A stretch of DNA of 64,000 nt from Nannocystis punicea (lineage in GTDB: Bacteria > Myxococcota_A > Polyangia > Nannocystales > Nannocystaceae), in NCBI RefSeq assembly GCF_026965555.1, contig NZ_CP114040.1, positions 6,386,001 to 6,450,000 on the forward strand. Direction: 5' to 3'. Below, piece after piece: positions 8,601 to 16,775 of the stretch. The notes beneath the pieces are model-generated. The model did not search any database. It saw only the letters and a program-made list of their open reading frames with translations, and had not been told where the DNA came from. The position numbers and the translations under genes were made by a program. Position 1 is the first letter of the stretch, and each line of letters opens with the position of its first letter.

Positions 8601-10288
8601 GCCTTGACCACCCCGCGCACGCCCATCTTGGTCGACGTCCCGCCTGACCTTTGGGCCAGATCGGCCAGCGGCCCCTGCAGCGCCGCCAGCGCGCGCAGCA
8701 CCACCTCGACCAGCACCGCGTCGCGGGCCGCGTCGTCGAACATCTCGCCCGGCGTGAACGGCCCCTCGACCGCCAGCTCGAGCCCCGCCACGCCCCAGTC
8801 GACCTCGATCTGGCGCAGCAGACAGCCCTGTCCGATCAGCCAGATCCGCCCCTCCGTCCGCCCGCCCTCGACCGCCTCGGCCGCCAGCCCGAGCTCCCCG
8901 CGGATCGTCGCCGTCGCCGCCAGCGGCGCGCGCAGCAGGTACTTCCGGCTCTTCGGCAACTGCGGCGACGTCCGGCGCTGCAGCCACGCCAGCCGCGCCC
9001 TCTCGCGCTGCTGCGCCGCCGCGAGCGCGTCGTCGACCGCGATCACGTTGCACGCCAGCAGCCGCGCCAGCTGATTCGCCTCCGCGCGAGGCACCCGCGG
9101 GATCGGCGGGCCCTCGGCCTTCAGCGTCGAGTACGTGCCCGTCGCGTAGCGCAGCTCACGAGCCCCGCTCTCCGCGTTCGTCGTCACCGCCCCCGCCAGC
9201 ACCTCCAGGCCGACCGTTTGAACATGTCCCTCCGAACATGTCCTCGCGTCCATCCACGTGATCGCCCGGGCCAGCGGCGCCACCTCGGCCCGCTTGCGCA
9301 GGTCGCGGAGCTTGAGGAACTGCAGCACCTCCGCGCGGATCCGCGGCATCACCGACTCCGGCCGCAGCTCCCCGCTCTCCACCCCTGCGACCGCGCGCGC
9401 CAGCAGGGCCCAGCGGGTCGCGCGGACCAGCACCGCGACCTGCTCGAAGCCCGCGTCGGCGACGATCTTCGCCATCGACACGTCCTTGCGGAGCGCCTCG
9501 GCCTCGACGATCGCCACCATCCCGGGCCCCACGCCCTCGAGCGGGTGAGTGTCGATCCACACCCCGTCCTTGACCAGGTGCACCTCCGCCGGCGAATCGC
9601 CCGGGAGCAGCGCCACCATCCCCGTCATTCCCGGCTCGGCCAGCTCGAGCGTCAGCATCGCGTGCGCGACCCTGGGCCCGAACGCGATCGCCTGGCCGTC
9701 GAGCGTGATCGACATCTGCGCGTGGGCGCAGCGCTCGCGCAGGTACACCTCCTCGGCCAGGCTGCCGCGCAGGTCGCGGAAGAACGCGATCAGCAGGCCG
9801 ACGTGCAGCCGCTTCTCCACGTGGATCGTCGTCTCCGCGATCGGCGGCTCGATCGTCGTCAGCGCGTCCTCGCGGCCGGGCACCAGCCGCAATTGTGAAG
9901 GCCCGCTGCGCAGCACGATCTGGCTCGGCCCCAGCCCGAGCGCCGCGTTGAGGCCGAGCGCCAGCTGCCGGAGCCCGCGCAGGTCGGCCTCGTCGCCGTC
10001 GGCGAAGATCGATCCCCACAGCTCGTCGAGCTCCGCGCGCCTGAACGGCCGGCCGTCGAAGCGCATGCGCATGTCGTCGGCGTCGATGTCGAACGCGATC
10101 CGCGTCGCCCCGCGCAGCGCCGCCGCCTGCACCAGCTCGAGCACGTAGCGGCGCGCGTCGGCCAGCTGGAACTTCTGCATCTTCGCCCGCGCCTGCGCGC
10201 GGTCCAGGGTGAAGCGGCCCTGCGAGTCGACCTCGCCGCCGGCCCGCAGTTCGTCGACCAGCTCGTTCAGCCGTCCATCCGTCGCCAT
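5696..10288 (-). CDS. Giant partner of an Hsp90-like ATPase, with degenerate GHKL-like N-terminus
   Basis: 1,530 residues from ATG 10288. The start overlaps the end of the upstream ATPase gene by 22 bp, so the two are almost certainly cotranscribed. Residues about 45-110 (RRYVLELVQAAALRGATRI then FDIDADDMRMRFDGRPF) echo a GHKL N-box region, but the box Asn is Ala and no D-x-G-x-G is present, so ATP hydrolysis is unlikely. A long middle region has no motif I recognise. Residues about 1335-1390 are charged, Ala/Arg/Glu-rich coiled coil, followed by a Pro/Ala linker and a helical C-terminus. No signal peptide or membrane segment, so probably cytoplasmic. A regulator, client adaptor or scaffold of the ATPase is plausible but unproven. 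Bases 9223-9264 carry a 14-bp repeat element in frame. Confidence 0.75.
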   Translation of the reverse strand: MATDGRLNELVDELRAGGEVDSQGRFTLDRAQARAKMQKFQLADARRYVLELVQAAALRGATRIAFDIDADDMRMRFDGRPFRRAELDELWGSIFADGDEADLRGLRQLALGLNAALGLGPSQIVLRSGPSQLRLVPGREDALTTIEPPIAETTIHVEKRLHVGLLIAFFRDLRGSLAEEVYLRERCAHAQMSITLDGQAIAFGPRVAHAMLTLELAEPGMTGMVALLPGDSPAEVHLVKDGVWIDTHPLEGVGPGMVAIVEAEALRKDVSMAKIVADAGFEQVAVLVRATRWALLARAVAGVESGELRPESVMPRIRAEVLQFLKLRDLRKRAEVAPLARAITWMDARTCSEGHVQTVGLEVLAGAVTTNAESGARELRYATGTYSTLKAEGPPIPRVPRAEANQLARLLACNVIAVDDALAAAQQRERARLAWLQRRTSPQLPKSRKYLLRAPLAATATIRGELGLAAEAVEGGRTEGRIWLIGQGCLLRQIEVDWGVAGLELAVEGPFTPGEMFDDAARDAVLVEVVLRALAALQGPLADLAQRSGGTSTKMGVRGVVKAWLLLALDAETRVGLWQRLGVPEALWPGQEVVGQWLPSAAQLRASSWPLAALMHVPLFEDFDGARRSLDELARRQARVGRLEEIDRSVAQEPSLGREIAWLGRGDRKILAGLLGGESMLQSWAPTLAVRRREREFWAQNARSSEELTRAAHEAATAAGIEPGLWCHSWRTEEVEAVLTLHPPGLASAPAKEVPPATIELRFEGRPLTRRTLELGFGPITGLASATGLRPNASWDDVAEEAAVSAVAIALRSAAWALVMGVVDRWVRGSGIDDATWTWLRSQLLRRLAESTRAEVLAAAPLLMQVPLFATIGRRVLSLEEVEAVVAAEGRIAWVPMTTPGATLPEPPIVREDAPAIAALRRWVGEAGVVDGSERVRAQRLARRLAELPTITSLTLDAASVWTKTSLADEKGKVEGEVGLRRENGEATLRIDVCLDGRKIGEFVHEGAAAPLVAIASDLELPLTSSGEVDTRTKRYGHLLRRCRRAATNLIVALCEGYESLPVNERAAGRVLLLEYAARRIQQATKEGSEPGRGVEAVKALPLLIDVWGSRCSLAEISVRSQKSFEVVTKPVEAPPRSAESERRILVVDPPARRLLEALGEVKVLDYRWEAELAAIRALAAAPECKLPDLREVAWVDRKAMIAGGLEAHLWIPRTPTNDDTVALAREGREVGRIQAAPGLPCAGIVSGWGLNGESGAMRLDARQHSSLGKQVCRLYETLAKQVKSGGRMNASERDKAANWLAHVDESLESAEGMSGDLGKALTELKAALAEIVPPALRKARAKAAEEARRRVEAEAAAQQELVRLVQDAARRAQARELQVQQQEVRRAFLGEGPGKAPGAEAVASAVPAPAPKPTPEQQLLALVRAELEWARARHGSALEQLRLDRLAIGTGSEPGIARFDEGIVLQQRHSLIARALTRLAIDEAPDPIDMMFVMANVYTVMNEVAEEIEAHDEQAFVARLAEGLAAGLG
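9223..9264. repeat. 14-bp CATG repeat inside a coding sequence
   Basis: CATG at 9223 and 9237 and CATC at 9251 are spaced exactly 14 bp apart, each followed by the family pattern. The bases lie inside the 1,530-residue gene near residue 350 and translate on the minus strand to a segment containing RTCSEGHVQT, unlike its surroundings. Confidence 0.65.
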
Positions 10289-11871
10289 CGCGCCTCCGCG
10301 GCCGCGCTCGCCAGCTCGGCGTCGACCGTCGAGCTCAGCTCGCCGTGCAGAAAGAAGGACTTGATCGCCAGGTACGCCGCCAGCTCCGGCTCGCGCCTCG
10401 CCACCGCGCGCAGGTGGAGCAGCGTCGGGTGCAGCGCCGACAGCACCAGCACGCGCCCGCTCGCCAGCCAGCCGCTCGCCAGCAGGCCGACGTCCGCCGT
10501 CTTCGTGCACTCGCCGAAGCGCGCCTGAGTGATCGCCACGCGCTCCGCGATCGCCGACTCCGGGTAATCGAAGCGCCCCACGGTCACCTCGCGGACCTTC
10601 CAGCCGCGCGCCTTCAGCAACGCCGCCAGCGCCGCGCACAGCGGCGCCCACGCGCTCGCCTCCTCCGATGCCAGCGGCAGCGCAGTGCACCACCGAGTGA
10701 TCGGCGTCGCCCACGCCGCGGTCGCCGTGTACACCAGAGTGTCGATCGCGTCGCGCGGCGCGCAGGCGATCACGAAGTGCTTGTCGGCCCGCATCGCCGC
10801 GACCAGCGGCGACATCGCCGTCGCGCACAGCACCGGGCGCGAAGTCGCCTGCTCGCGCAGCGTCTTCATCGCCACCGGCGGCCCGCCGATCGTCGGCAGC
10901 ACCTTCGCCGTCAGCCAGCGCGGCTGCGCGTAGCGGAAGTTGAACGGCGCCTCCGCGCAGCGGTACAGCAGCTCGCGCACGTGCGCGGGCGCGGCCTCGC
11001 CGGCGGCGATCCGCTCGAGCGCCGCGAACACCTGGTCCATCAGCCGCCCGCGCGCCACCTCCTGCACGATCGTCATCGCCTTGGCGTAGTTCTCGTCGCG
11101 GATCACGTTGTCGCGGGTCAGCGTGTGCTCGAGGAAGCGCGAGTCGATCTTGTAGGCGATGAACGGCAGCGACGCGTCGCGCTCCTCGTGCAGCGTCAGG
11201 CCGCCGTGGTAGTAGCCGCGCAGCGCCTCGGCCTCGGGCACGATCGCCATCACCAGCGAAGTGCCCTCCTCCTCGTGCCGCACCTTGCACAGCCCGTCGA
11301 GGTCGAGCGGGCCGCTCACGCGCTCGCCGTCGAGGAGCAGCTCGATCGTCACGTGCTTGCACCAATACGCCAGGGTCTCGCGCGCCCTCTCTCGCGCCGT
11401 CTCGACCTCGGTCGCCGACGCCGACTTGTACAGCCGCACAGTCGTGCCCTCGACCGGGTCGTGCAGGCGGATCCGCTCGAACGAGCGGTCGCGGCGGAAC
11501 ACCACCCGCCACCACTCGCCGGCGCGACCGGTGTCGACACAAACCACATCCGGATCGATCGCGAACACCGACACGAAGCCGATGCCGAACCGGCCGATCT
11601 TCGTGTAGTCGCCCTCCTTCGCCGACGAGAACAGACGGGTGAGGCGCGTGTCGATGATCTCGCGCGTCATCCCCTCGCCCGCGTCGGCGACCTCGATGAT
11701 CATCGCCCCGCGGCTCGGGTCGTGATCGATGCGCACCTCGATCTGCGGGCTGCCGGCGTCGATCGAGTTCTGCACCAGCTCGCGGAGGAACGCCCACGGA
11801 TCGGCGAACTGGTGGACGAGGCCCTCGAGCGCGTCGCCGACGTTCGTGATCTCCGGGGCCTGCCTCGCCAT
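10267..11871 (-). CDS. Hsp90-like GHKL ATPase
   Basis: 534 residues from ATG 11871; earlier in-frame codons would add an Arg-rich tail not typical of the family. The N-terminal ATPase fold is well preserved: N-box ELVQNSIDAG (Glu31, Asn35), D-x-G-x-G at 63-67 (DAGEG), FSSAKEGDY lid region, and glycine-rich GRFGIGFVS at 93-101. This follows HtpG closely, but the protein is shorter and the middle and C-terminal parts (EHTLTRDNVIRDENY, AKAMTIVQEVARG) are only loosely HtpG-like. The classical C-terminal dimerisation region is not evident. The role is probably ATP-driven conformational work on a client, in the cytoplasm. It is translationally coupled to the 1,530-residue gene downstream, which suggests a dedicated two-component machine rather than a general chaperone. 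Confidence 0.85.
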   Translation of the reverse strand: MARQAPEITNVGDALEGLVHQFADPWAFLRELVQNSIDAGSPQIEVRIDHDPSRGAMIIEVADAGEGMTREIIDTRLTRLFSSAKEGDYTKIGRFGIGFVSVFAIDPDVVCVDTGRAGEWWRVVFRRDRSFERIRLHDPVEGTTVRLYKSASATEVETARERARETLAYWCKHVTIELLLDGERVSGPLDLDGLCKVRHEEEGTSLVMAIVPEAEALRGYYHGGLTLHEERDASLPFIAYKIDSRFLEHTLTRDNVIRDENYAKAMTIVQEVARGRLMDQVFAALERIAAGEAAPAHVRELLYRCAEAPFNFRYAQPRWLTAKVLPTIGGPPVAMKTLREQATSRPVLCATAMSPLVAAMRADKHFVIACAPRDAIDTLVYTATAAWATPITRWCTALPLASEEASAWAPLCAALAALLKARGWKVREVTVGRFDYPESAIAERVAITQARFGECTKTADVGLLASGWLASGRVLVLSALHPTLLHLRAVARREPELAAYLAIKSFFLHGELSSTVDAELASAAAEARWRRMDG

Positions 11872-11972
11872 CGATCGGCGAGCACGGTACCTCCGGGCGC
11901 GACCGGCCGGCAAGTTACGGCCCCGCGCGAGGCGGAGCGGAAGCGCCCCGCAGCGCGCAGGACCGGGGCCGC

Positions 11973-13400
11973 TCAGCCGCAGCCGTCGCCTTCGGGGCAG
12001 GCGTTGTTCTCGTCGCGGGGGACCGTCTGCTCGCAGCCGGCGATGTCCTCGAACGTGTTGCTGGCCGAAAAGTCAGGTCCGCCGCCTTGCCAGCCGCGCG
12101 AGATGCCGTTGCCCGCGCTGTGGGCGATCGCCGTGTTCTGGATGAACGCGCTCGCCGGCATCCCCTCGACGAACAGGATGCTCGCCTCGTCGGCCTCGGC
12201 GCAGGTGAAGCCGACGCAGCCGCACTCGCCGCCCGCATACTCGACGCGCGCGTGCTCGAGGCGGTTGTGGGCCGCGGGCACGCTGCCGTACCACAGGCCG
12301 ATCCAGTCGCCGGGCGCCGGGGTCTCCGCCGCCGACGTGAACACGATCGGCTGCTCCGCAGTGCCGACCGCCACCAGCGCCCCCGTCGCCGGCTCGACGT
12401 CGCTCGTCCAGTGCTCGATCTCCAGCGCGGTCCCCGGCAGGAACTCGATCTTCACCCCCGGCTCGATCGTCAGCGTCGTCAGCGCCTGCGCCGGCCCGCC
12501 GACGCTGAAGCGCGAGCCGCCGAACTCGCCGAAGTGGTACGGCACCCCGCGGTCGCGCATCGTCGCGTCCTCTTGCAGGCCGCCGCTGCTGTTCGCGCCC
12601 TCCTCGTCGATGTGGATCTTGTCGACCAGGTTGCCGGTGTAGTCGCCGTCGGGCAGCGAATCGAGCGTGTGCTCGCCGAGGCGCACCGGGTACGGGTTCT
12701 CCGCGCTGCCGCTGCCGGTCACCACCAGCTGCGTCGACTCGGGCAGGAAGCCCGACACCCACTGCGCCAGCACCCCCGTGCCGACCGAGTCCTTCACCGT
12801 CACGTGATCGACGCGGGCCAGCTTCTTGGTCGGCGTCTCGCTGTCGCCGCGCAGCACCAGCGACGCGTTGTAGAGGAACCCGTCGGACCCGCCGCCCTCG
12901 AGCGTCACGTGCGACAGCAGCAGCTGCGCCGTGTGATACGCCACCAGCGCGCTCCACGGCGCCTCGCCGTCGCGCACGAAGCGGATCGGCCGCTCCGGCT
13001 CGCCCTCGGCCTTGAGCGTCGTCACCACCGTGGAGCTCGTGTGGCCGAACACCAGCGCCGCGTCGGCCTGCATCCGCACCTCCGCGCACGGCTCGATCGT
13101 CAGCGTCGCCCCGTCGGGCACCGACACGAAGCGCGTGACGATGTGCGGGCTCCCGTCGGCCGTCCACACCTCGTTCATCCCGACCTCGCCGTCGTGCATC
13201 GTCGGCCCCGCCATCGGCGCCGGACAGGCTTCTGGCGCGCCGGTGGTCGGCGCCTCGGTGTCGGTGGCCGTCGCGCCGGTGCTGGTGTCGGTGTCGGGCG
13301 AATCGGTGGTCGCCTCCTCTGCGGGGCACGCGCTCAACGTGCAGAGGGTCAGCACCGCCGAGGTCGTCCAGGTCGAAGTCTTCAAGTCATGCTCCTTCAA
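11973..13400 (-). CDS. Lipoprotein with right-handed beta-helix-like body
   Basis: 475 residues. A lipobox (LSAC) follows a short hydrophobic stretch. A Thr/Ser/Asp/Gly linker comes next, then a body rich in short hydrophobic beta stretches with turns such as TIEPCAEVRM, TIEPGVKIEFLPG, ALVAVGTAEQPI and IRFVRDGEAPW. Repeats of this kind occur in parallel beta-helix proteins. The C-terminus is Cys-rich (CGCVGFTC, GCEQT, GDGCG), so disulphides are likely. The start is supported by GAAGGAG just upstream of ATG 13400. It is expected in the outer membrane or on the cell surface. No enzymatic motif is seen and the substrate is unknown. Confidence 0.75.
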   Translation of the reverse strand: MKEHDLKTSTWTTSAVLTLCTLSACPAEEATTDSPDTDTSTGATATDTEAPTTGAPEACPAPMAGPTMHDGEVGMNEVWTADGSPHIVTRFVSVPDGATLTIEPCAEVRMQADAALVFGHTSSTVVTTLKAEGEPERPIRFVRDGEAPWSALVAYHTAQLLLSHVTLEGGGSDGFLYNASLVLRGDSETPTKKLARVDHVTVKDSVGTGVLAQWVSGFLPESTQLVVTGSGSAENPYPVRLGEHTLDSLPDGDYTGNLVDKIHIDEEGANSSGGLQEDATMRDRGVPYHFGEFGGSRFSVGGPAQALTTLTIEPGVKIEFLPGTALEIEHWTSDVEPATGALVAVGTAEQPIVFTSAAETPAPGDWIGLWYGSVPAAHNRLEHARVEYAGGECGCVGFTCAEADEASILFVEGMPASAFIQNTAIAHSAGNGISRGWQGGGPDFSASNTFEDIAGCEQTVPRDENNACPEGDGCG

Positions 13401-13631
13401 AGATGCGGGCCTTGTAGCCGACGTGGCCCGGCCCGCGGATCACCGCGGCCGCTCGCCGACGCCGTGACAAGCTCACGCACGTGCGCATCGGCCGGCGAAA
13501 CCGCGGTGACTGCCGCGCGAGCCGCTGCGAACGACGCCCCTCGAGGAGACTCTCCATGCGCGCGATCGCGACGCGCACCGCCGCGATCGCCGCGGTGACA
13601 CTTCCGGCCGCGCGCGGTGTTGAGGGCGGAC

Positions 13632-14159
13632 ATGCAGCCCCGAACCGCCTTCTACGCGCTCACCCTGCTCTTGCCTGCGTGCGACAACGACGACCCGCCG
13701 CAAGACGAGCCGACCATCGCCGAGCTGGCCGCGTGCGACGAGTCCGACCTCGATCCGACCCCCTTCATGGGCCCGGCGTTCGACGACAGCGGCGACCTGA
13801 TCGCCCCGCTGCCCCAGCCGCACGTCGTCGCCACCACCGTCGGCTGGCACACCCCCGAGAACACCGACGCGCTGTCGGCCGAGACCCAGCCGCCGATGAT
13901 GGACCTCTTCACCCACGACGGCTTCCTCGGCGCCCGCTTCGCCACCTCCGAGCGCTGCGGCAGCGCGCGCACGATCTCGCTGTGGCGCGACGACGCCGCG
14001 CGCATGAAGTTCGTGTTCGGCACCGTGCACAGCAAGGCGATCAAGAACGGCCTCAAATTCACCCAGGGGTGGGAGACCACCAACTGGAGCGAGACCGCCT
14101 CCGACCAGCCGCCGACCTGGGACGACGTCCGCCGGCGGCTGAACGAGATCCGTCAATGA
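13632..14159 (+). CDS. Small lipoprotein, ABM-like fold possible
   Basis: 175 residues from ATG 13632, chosen because it puts the lipobox LLPAC directly behind a short hydrophobic segment. The mature part has a VVATTVGWHTPENTDAL strand, a GARFATSERCGSARTISLWRD segment and an AARMKFVFGTVHSKAI helix. These resemble the strand-helix pattern of antibiotic-biosynthesis-monooxygenase-type domains, but no active-site assignment is possible. It is convergent with the sedolisin gene, and the 80-bp gap between the two stops is filled by a 14-bp repeat array. Divergent from the beta-helix lipoprotein; nothing recognisable in the roughly 230 bp between them. Confidence 0.7.
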   Translation: MQPRTAFYALTLLLPACDNDDPPQDEPTIAELAACDESDLDPTPFMGPAFDDSGDLIAPLPQPHVVATTVGWHTPENTDALSAETQPPMMDLFTHDGFLGARFATSERCGSARTISLWRDDAARMKFVFGTVHSKAIKNGLKFTQGWETTNWSETASDQPPTWDDVRRRLNEIRQ

Positions 14160-14163
14160 CGAC

Positions 14164-14247
14164 AATGTCCCCGAGGACATGCCCCATCTGGCATGCCCAT
14201 GAGGACAGGTCTGTTCGCGCATGCCCTTCAGGCCATGGTCTACGGCA
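14164..14247. repeat. 14-bp CATG repeat array, six units
   Basis: Unit starts at 14164 (AATG), 14178, 14192, 14206 (CAGG), 14220 and 14234: five consecutive steps of exactly 14 bp. The array starts 5 bp after one stop codon, and its last unit contains the stop codon of the convergent gene (14240-14242). Confidence 0.85.
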
Positions 14248-16027
14248 GCGCCAGCGCCAGCAGGGCGACGTCGGGGGCGCCGAGCCCGGTCGGATAGTCC
14301 CAGCCGGGCCCGGCGTGATAATGTTCGGTGGCGCCGTACTTGATGTCGCGGAAGGTCGAGCGCGTCGTCTCGTCGCCGTAGAGGATCGGGTTCAGGTAGC
14401 CGACGCGGGGCAGCCCGAGGGAGCGGCGGTAGCCGTTCACCACCGCCAGCATCCCCGCGAACGCCGGCGCCGCGAACGACGTCCCGCCGAAGTACTCCCA
14501 CTTGGACCAGCGGCGCATCCACATCGGGTAATCGGTCGACGCGCACAGCGCCAGGTCGGCCATCGCCCGCCGGTCGATGTGGACGTCGGCGTCCTGCCAG
14601 TACGGGCGGGCGAACGACTTGGCCGGGCCCGAGCCCGACATCACCCACGCCCACTCCTTCTCGATCATCCCCTCCTGGCTGGCGACCAGCTCCGTCCCGC
14701 CGACGCAGAGCACGTACGGGCTCGAGCACGGCGTGTCGGGCATGCCGGAGTCGCCGCTGGCCGACACCAGAGTCATCCCGAGCGCCGCGCCCATCAGCGC
14801 CGACTCGTCGTACTGGTGGCGCAGCGGCTTCGGCTCCGAGTCCTCGCGGTGGGCGAACGAGAACGTCAGGACGTCGACCTCGTTGGCCGTGATCGCGTGG
14901 TTCCAGGTGAACAGCAGCGACGTGTTGCGCGCGTCGGGCCCCTCGTAGACCACCGCCTCGGCGCCCGGCGCCATCGACGTCGCCCACTGCACGTCGAGCG
15001 CGGTCTCGGTCACGCGCTCGAACACAGGCTCCATCACCGCCACCCGCTTCGGCAGCTCGCGCACCACCCCGAACGACTTCCAGAAGATCTGCAGGTCGAT
15101 CGCGTGATACGTCCCGGCCGCGACCACCCCGATCGACGAGCCGGCGCCGGTGAACCCGGCGTCGAACAGCGGGTGCAGGTTGTACGCGCCGTAGAACGCC
15201 CGCGGCCCGTACGCCTCCGGCCCCGGCGGGTCGGCCACGATCGCGCCGACCTCCGGCGTCAGCTCGCCCTTCTCGGCCGGCAGGTCGGCGCTCGCCAGGC
15301 CGTTGGTGCGCTCGGCGACGAACTTCGGCAGGGTGAACCGGTCGAGCGTGCAATAGACCGGGAACGGCGGATCTTCCCACAATGGGTTCTTGCGCAGGCA
15401 GATGTGCAGCTCGGTCTGGAAGGTCGCGTTGAAGTCGGCGACCGTGCCCGAGAACTGGACCAGCAAGCGGTTCTTCGCCTCGTAGTCGATCGTGAACCCG
15501 CGCGAGCGCAGCCAGTTCTCGACCAGGCCGACGTCGGTCGGGTCGGGCGCGTGCTCGGCCATCCATTCGTCGACCGTCATGTAGCCGCGGAACAGCGGGC
15601 TCCCGGGCGCGTACATCAGCGCCACGCGGTCCTCGAGCAGCTCGCGCTGGCGCGTCGGGAAGCCGATCAGGGCCCGAAAACCGGCGTCGGGCGGCGCCAC
15701 GCCCTGATCGTCGTAGACCCCCGGCAACGGGCTCGGGAGCCCGTCGGGCTTGTCGGTCGGCACCATCTCGCTGGGCGGCAGGCACAGCGGGTCGTCGCCG
15801 CACGGCCCGATCGGGTCGTCCGGTCCCGTCGTCACCCAGCCGGTCGAGCCCGACCAGCCGACCATCGTCTCGAACCCGTCGTCGATCGATCCGGTGCCGC
15901 TGCCGAACGACGCCGTCGCGGTGCCGACGGCCTCCGGTTCGCCGCAGCCGGCGAACACCACCAGCGCGGCAGTCCGCGACGCGACATTGACGAGACCGCC
16001 CACCGCATGACCCGCGCGAATCATCAT
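14240..16027 (-). CDS. Sedolisin (S53) serine-carboxyl protease, lipoprotein
   Basis: 595 residues from ATG 16027, with a G-rich ribosome site 6 bp upstream. The lipobox FAGC follows a hydrophobic stretch, so the protein should be exported and lipid-anchored. An N-terminal pro-kumamolisin domain (about 105-250) contains YMTVDEWMAEHAP, LRSRGFTIDYEAKNRL and VQFSGTVADFNATF. The peptidase domain has the family residues: Glu341 and Asp345 (E-x3-D in ETALDVQW), oxyanion Asp426 (SGDSG) and nucleophile Ser517 (GGTSFAAP). The C-terminal Ca2+ region (DIKYGATEH, GPGWDYPTGLG) is complete. An active, acid-type endopeptidase used in extracellular protein breakdown, as in predatory myxobacteria, is likely. 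Confidence 0.92.
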   Translation of the reverse strand: MMIRAGHAVGGLVNVASRTAALVVFAGCGEPEAVGTATASFGSGTGSIDDGFETMVGWSGSTGWVTTGPDDPIGPCGDDPLCLPPSEMVPTDKPDGLPSPLPGVYDDQGVAPPDAGFRALIGFPTRQRELLEDRVALMYAPGSPLFRGYMTVDEWMAEHAPDPTDVGLVENWLRSRGFTIDYEAKNRLLVQFSGTVADFNATFQTELHICLRKNPLWEDPPFPVYCTLDRFTLPKFVAERTNGLASADLPAEKGELTPEVGAIVADPPGPEAYGPRAFYGAYNLHPLFDAGFTGAGSSIGVVAAGTYHAIDLQIFWKSFGVVRELPKRVAVMEPVFERVTETALDVQWATSMAPGAEAVVYEGPDARNTSLLFTWNHAITANEVDVLTFSFAHREDSEPKPLRHQYDESALMGAALGMTLVSASGDSGMPDTPCSSPYVLCVGGTELVASQEGMIEKEWAWVMSGSGPAKSFARPYWQDADVHIDRRAMADLALCASTDYPMWMRRWSKWEYFGGTSFAAPAFAGMLAVVNGYRRSLGLPRVGYLNPILYGDETTRSTFRDIKYGATEHYHAGPGWDYPTGLGAPDVALLALALP

Positions 16028-16216
16028 ACATCGCCCCCTGTGCCGCGGGCCTCGTCCGGTGAAATCCGGGCGTGGCGGCACGGCTTGACCGTGTTCCAGG
16101 TTCACCGCCCCGCAAGCAGTCTCATGTGATTTGCCGCGATCGCCGGGGGCCGCCCGCCAATCGTGACACCGCGTCCGGGCGGGCGAGCGGCGATTGTCGC
16201 CACTCGCGGTCGCCGC

Positions 16217-16687
16217 TCACGAGCGGCCGGCCATGAACGCCTCGAGCTGGCGCCGCGCCTGGCGTTGCAGCGAGCGCTCGAAGAAGCTCGTCCACCCGAG
16301 CACGAGCCCCGGCACGCCCATCGCCTGCCGCGCCCACGTCCACAGCGGGAAGTCGTCGTCGTGGCGCACGATCTTGCCGTCGCGGAATTCGAAGCGCGCC
16401 TCGATCACGTTGTGCACCTTCCGCCCGGTGCGGCCGAACGTGTACCACGCCTCCCAGTGGGCCGAGCCCTGGCGGTCGTCGGCCTGGACGTCGCGGAACT
16501 CGAGCTTCAGGTCCTGGCCGCGCTCGCACAGCATGCGCCACATCTCGCCGGCCTCGCGCCCGCGCAGGCCCGGGAACGCGTGGTCGCTGAACACCACGTC
16601 GTCGGCGTAACAGGCCGCCATTCCGGCCGCGTCGCGGGCGGCGAAGCAGGTGTAGAAGCGCTGGATGGTCTCGGCGTTGGCGTGCAT
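16217..16687 (-). CDS. SnoaL/NTF2-like protein
   Basis: 156 residues from ATG 16687. The sequence follows the SnoaL-like pattern: an N-terminal helix ETIQRFYTCFAARDAAGMAAC, the ADDVVFSD strand, PGLRGREAGEMWRML, and the antiparallel sheet HWEAWYTFGRTGRKV then NVIEARFEFRDGKIVRH. A C-terminal helical extension (WTWARQAMGVPGLVLG) also fits. The family includes cyclases, isomerases and many proteins of unknown role; the catalytic residues cannot be assigned. Cytoplasmic. It is divergent from the XylR-type regulator at 16814, with 126 bp between the starts, so the two could be linked in regulation. Confidence 0.8.
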   Translation of the reverse strand: MHANAETIQRFYTCFAARDAAGMAACYADDVVFSDHAFPGLRGREAGEMWRMLCERGQDLKLEFRDVQADDRQGSAHWEAWYTFGRTGRKVHNVIEARFEFRDGKIVRHDDDFPLWTWARQAMGVPGLVLGWTSFFERSLQRQARRQLEAFMAGRS

Positions 16688-16775
16688 GCGGGCGCGGAGT
16701 CTACCGCAGGCCGGGGTCTTCGTCGCCGGCGGCGCGCGGATCTGCCCGGCGGCAGGATTCACGCGTTCGCAGGGC

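Noticed and set aside
10289..11797. A single 2,033-residue frame covering 5696-11797 on the minus strand
   Set aside because: The part upstream of 10288 is an alternative frame of the Hsp90-like ATPase gene: it is Arg/Gly/Ala-rich with no domain. The real partner starts at ATG 10288.
5696..11871. The Hsp90-like ATPase pair as a known anti-phage system
   Set aside because: No nuclease, Toll/interleukin-receptor, cyclase or other defence effector motif could be seen in either protein or next to them. The idea is left open in the findings but is not supported here.
14164..14247. CRISPR array as an explanation for the CATG repeats
   Set aside because: The repeat is 10 bp with 4-bp spacers, spacers are not protospacer-sized, the arrays are scattered behind many genes, and no cas gene is present.
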